Source: Vibrio gallicus
Lineage (GTDB): Bacteria; Pseudomonadota; Gammaproteobacteria; Enterobacterales; Vibrionaceae
Length of the DNA: 64,000 nucleotides
Direction: 5' to 3'
Assembly (NCBI RefSeq): GCF_024346875.1
Contig: NZ_AP024871.1
Coordinates: 1,984,001 to 2,048,000 of the forward strand
Shown: positions 62,326 through 64,000 of the stretch, one piece after another
How positions within the stretch are numbered: the first letter of the stretch is position 1
Layout of the letters: every line of letters begins with the position of its first letter
Position numbers and translations under genes: made by a program
The notes under the pieces: model-generated
Databases searched by the model: none
What the model saw: only the letters and a program-made list of their open reading frames with translations
What the model was told of the DNA's origin: nothing

Positions 62326-63144
62326 TCATGGTAAATATCGTTCGGGATTAACCGATTTTCCTTGATACCTAATCTCAAAATGCAATTTAACCGCGCTCGT
62401 ACCTGAGCTGCCCATGGTTGCTATCTTTTGTCCTGCTTTTACCTTTTGCCCTTCATGGACAAGTAATCGATCATTGTGTGCATAAGCACTTAGATACTTA
62501 CTATTGTGCTTAACAATAATCAAATTACCGTATCCTCTTAAAGCACTACCAGAATAAACAACACTACCACTTGCAGTAGAGAGCACGTCTTGCCCCCGTT
62601 GCCCAGTAATGTCTATTCCTTTACCTCCGGCATCAAAGTTGTTTATAACTCGGCCTTTAGTTGGCCAGATCCAAGAAGATATCGGCTTATTCGCAGAACT
62701 TGATGTTGCAACCTTGTTAGCATTTTGTTTAGCACCAACATAACCCTTTGTGGATGTTGAATCAACCTTGGTTTGAGTACTTTTTTTAGTAGTTGATGCA
62801 GATGGCGTTGAGTGACTTGCTTTACTTCCCGCATTAGAATAAGCGTAAGATGTTGTTTCATCTTGATAATCTGGATACCACAGCTTAATTTTCTGCCCTA
62901 TACGCAAAGAATTAGGGGATTTTAATTCGTTAAAACGGATTAATTTATTCACATCACGGCCGGTTACATAAGCGATGTAATATAAGGTATCTCCTTTATT
63001 TACAACGTAGTAACTACCACGATAGGTTCCTCGGTCTTTTTTATTATAGCCGTGGTTACCATTACGCATAGAACTAGGGGCACAACCCGCCAACAGCGTA
63101 ATTAAACATATCGCAACAATACTAGACCAATACGACTTTCTCAT
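62326..63144 (-). CDS. nlpD: Murein hydrolase activator NlpD (LysM and LytM domains)
   Basis: Outer-membrane lipoprotein that activates the amidase AmiC at the division site. Lipobox LLAGC (Cys21), a LysM domain (YYVVNKGDTLYYIAYVTGRD), a Ser/Thr/Lys-rich linker and a C-terminal M23 domain whose metal site is degenerate (GKGIDI instead of HxxxD), as in E. coli NlpD, fitting an activator rather than an enzyme. 272 aa. The rpoS start follows 48 nt downstream. Confidence 0.95.
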   Translation of the reverse strand: MRKSYWSSIVAICLITLLAGCAPSSMRNGNHGYNKKDRGTYRGSYYVVNKGDTLYYIAYVTGRDVNKLIRFNELKSPNSLRIGQKIKLWYPDYQDETTSYAYSNAGSKASHSTPSASTTKKSTQTKVDSTSTKGYVGAKQNANKVATSSSANKPISSWIWPTKGRVINNFDAGGKGIDITGQRGQDVLSTASGSVVYSGSALRGYGNLIIVKHNSKYLSAYAHNDRLLVHEGQKVKAGQKIATMGSSGTSAVKLHFEIRYQGKSVNPERYLP

Positions 63145-63148
63145 AGGG

Positions 63149-63775
63149 TTAAGCTAACTCTCCATGTACCAAGGGAACAAATCTTACATGCTCAATAAAG
63201 CATGACTCTATTCCTGTTTCCGTTTTTACTATCTGATATAGGTGCTGCTGGTCAATTCCTACCGGGATAATTAATCGACCACCAGTAACCAATTGTTCGA
63301 TTAATGCCGCAGGTACCTCGCTGGCAGCAGCAGTAACAATAATCGCATCATAAGGAGCATTGGCGTTCCACCCCATCCAACCATCACCATGTTTAGTCGC
63401 AATATTGTAGATATTAAGTCGCGACAAACGCCGCTTAGCATCCCACTGTAAGGTTTTAATTCGCTCAACAGAGTAAACCTTTTGCACCAATTGAGACAAA
63501 ATTGCGGTTTGATAGCCGCAACCAGTTCCTATCTCTAAGACTTTACTTGTAGGCTCAAGCTTAAGCAGTGATGTCATCTTGGCAACGATATAGGGTTGAG
63601 AGATAGTCTGCCCACAGCCTATAGGTAAAGCGTTATTATCATACGCTTGGTGATGCATTGCCTCCGATAAGAACATCTCCCGAGGAATAGCTCCTATCGC
63701 ATCTAATACACTCTGATCTTCGATACCTAACTGACGAAGCTGGTCAACCAAACGCTGCGCATGAAACTGAGCCAT
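63149..63775 (-). CDS. pcm: Protein-L-isoaspartate O-methyltransferase
   Basis: Repairs isoaspartyl residues with AdoMet. The 208-aa protein shows [20 protein letters not shown], the AdoMet motif [13 protein letters not shown] and [12 protein letters not shown]. It is 4 nt from nlpD and about 3 nt from surE, the conserved surE-pcm-nlpD-rpoS group of survival genes. Confidence 0.97.
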   Translation of the reverse strand: MAQFHAQRLVDQLRQLGIEDQSVLDAIGAIPREMFLSEAMHHQAYDNNALPIGCGQTISQPYIVAKMTSLLKLEPTSKVLEIGTGCGYQTAILSQLVQKVYSVERIKTLQWDAKRRLSRLNIYNIATKHGDGWMGWNANAPYDAIIVTAAASEVPAALIEQLVTGGRLIIPVGIDQQHLYQIVKTETGIESCFIEHVRFVPLVHGELA

Positions 63776-63778
63776 TAA

Positions 63779-64000
63779 TTACCTTTCTAACCAAGCCTTC
63801 ATCGAAGGCAAAGACTCATGTGCAGTAAGATCGACCTGCAACGGCGTTATTGATACACGAGAATGCTCAATCGCGTAAAAGTCGGTTCCAACACCGGCGT
63901 CTTGTTCTTTGCCCGGAGGCCCTAACCAATAAATTTGCTGGCCACGCGGATCAAGTTGTTTGATCATATCTTCTGCATGGTGACGCGCCCCTAAGCGAGT
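63779..64000 (-). CDS. surE: 5'/3'-nucleotidase SurE, C-terminal part only
   Basis: Stationary-phase survival nucleotidase. Only the last 73 residues are in the window; the frame enters from the right edge ([11 protein letters not shown] ...) and ends after [19 protein letters not shown] and [20 protein letters not shown] and [13 protein letters not shown] match the family. The start lies beyond 64000. Confidence 0.95.
   Translation of the reverse strand, partial: TRLGARHHAEDMIKQLDPRGQQIYWLGPPGKEQDAGVGTDFYAIEHSRVSITPLQVDLTAHESLPSMKAWLER

Overview
The window is a core-chromosome segment of a gammaproteobacterium, almost certainly a member of the Vibrionaceae (a Vibrio or close relative). This rests on protein sequence and on gene order: mrcB-hrpB-sfsA-dksA, the pilABCD-coaE-zapD-yacG block, gshA-luxS next to an M16 peptidase, oadGAB, the csrA-tRNA(Ser)-tRNA(Arg) block, recA-recX-alaS-lysC, and mutS facing rpoS-nlpD-pcm-surE. 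The DNA is moderately AT-rich. The species cannot be fixed from sequence reading alone.

Layout. 1-10 kb: acnB (3' end cut by the window edge), a patatin-barrel outer-membrane protein, mrcB and hrpB, all on the minus strand. 10-16 kb: sfsA, dksA, gluQRS, pcnB, folK, panB and panC on the plus strand. 16-19 kb: an ABC exporter (yadGH), beta-carbonic anhydrase and hpt. 19-26 kb: the pyruvate dehydrogenase operon pdhR-aceE-aceF with lpdA behind a terminator, and a clear PdhR operator upstream of pdhR. 26-34 kb: ampD, nadC, the type IV pilus genes pilA-B-C-D, then coaE, zapD and yacG. 34-38 kb: rpsP-rimM-trmD-rplS and ffh. 38-46 kb: two membrane protein genes (ypjD, yfjD), then luxS, gshA, an M16 zinc peptidase and yqaA. 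46-49 kb: the sodium-pumping oxaloacetate decarboxylase oadGAB. 49.2-50.3 kb: eight tRNA genes (six Arg-ACG, two Ser-GCT), five of them in a 132-bp tandem array. 50.4-57 kb: csrA, lysC, alaS, recX, recA with a LexA box, and pncC. 57-64 kb: a Tat-exported dienelactone-hydrolase-like protein, mutS, then rpoS, nlpD, pcm and the 3' part of surE.

The genes are overwhelmingly housekeeping: central carbon metabolism, cell wall, translation, DNA repair and stress response, plus type IV pilus assembly and AI-2 synthesis. I found no prophage, transposon, integron, CRISPR array or defence island, and no convincing undescribed multi-gene system. The most interesting observations are small. RpoS carries a serine where the sigma-70 family has a near-invariant proline. 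The pilus ATPase PilB has an unusually compact four-cysteine motif. The tRNA-Arg genes have been amplified in tandem. A 56-codon minus-strand ORF before mutS may be a gene remnant. Several perfect inverted repeats look like operators, notably upstream of lpdA and oadG.

Several start codons were placed on ribosome-binding-site and family evidence rather than on the longest ORF: sfsA, yadH, hpt, ffh, gshA, csrA, lysC, alaS, recX, recA, pilC and the patatin protein.
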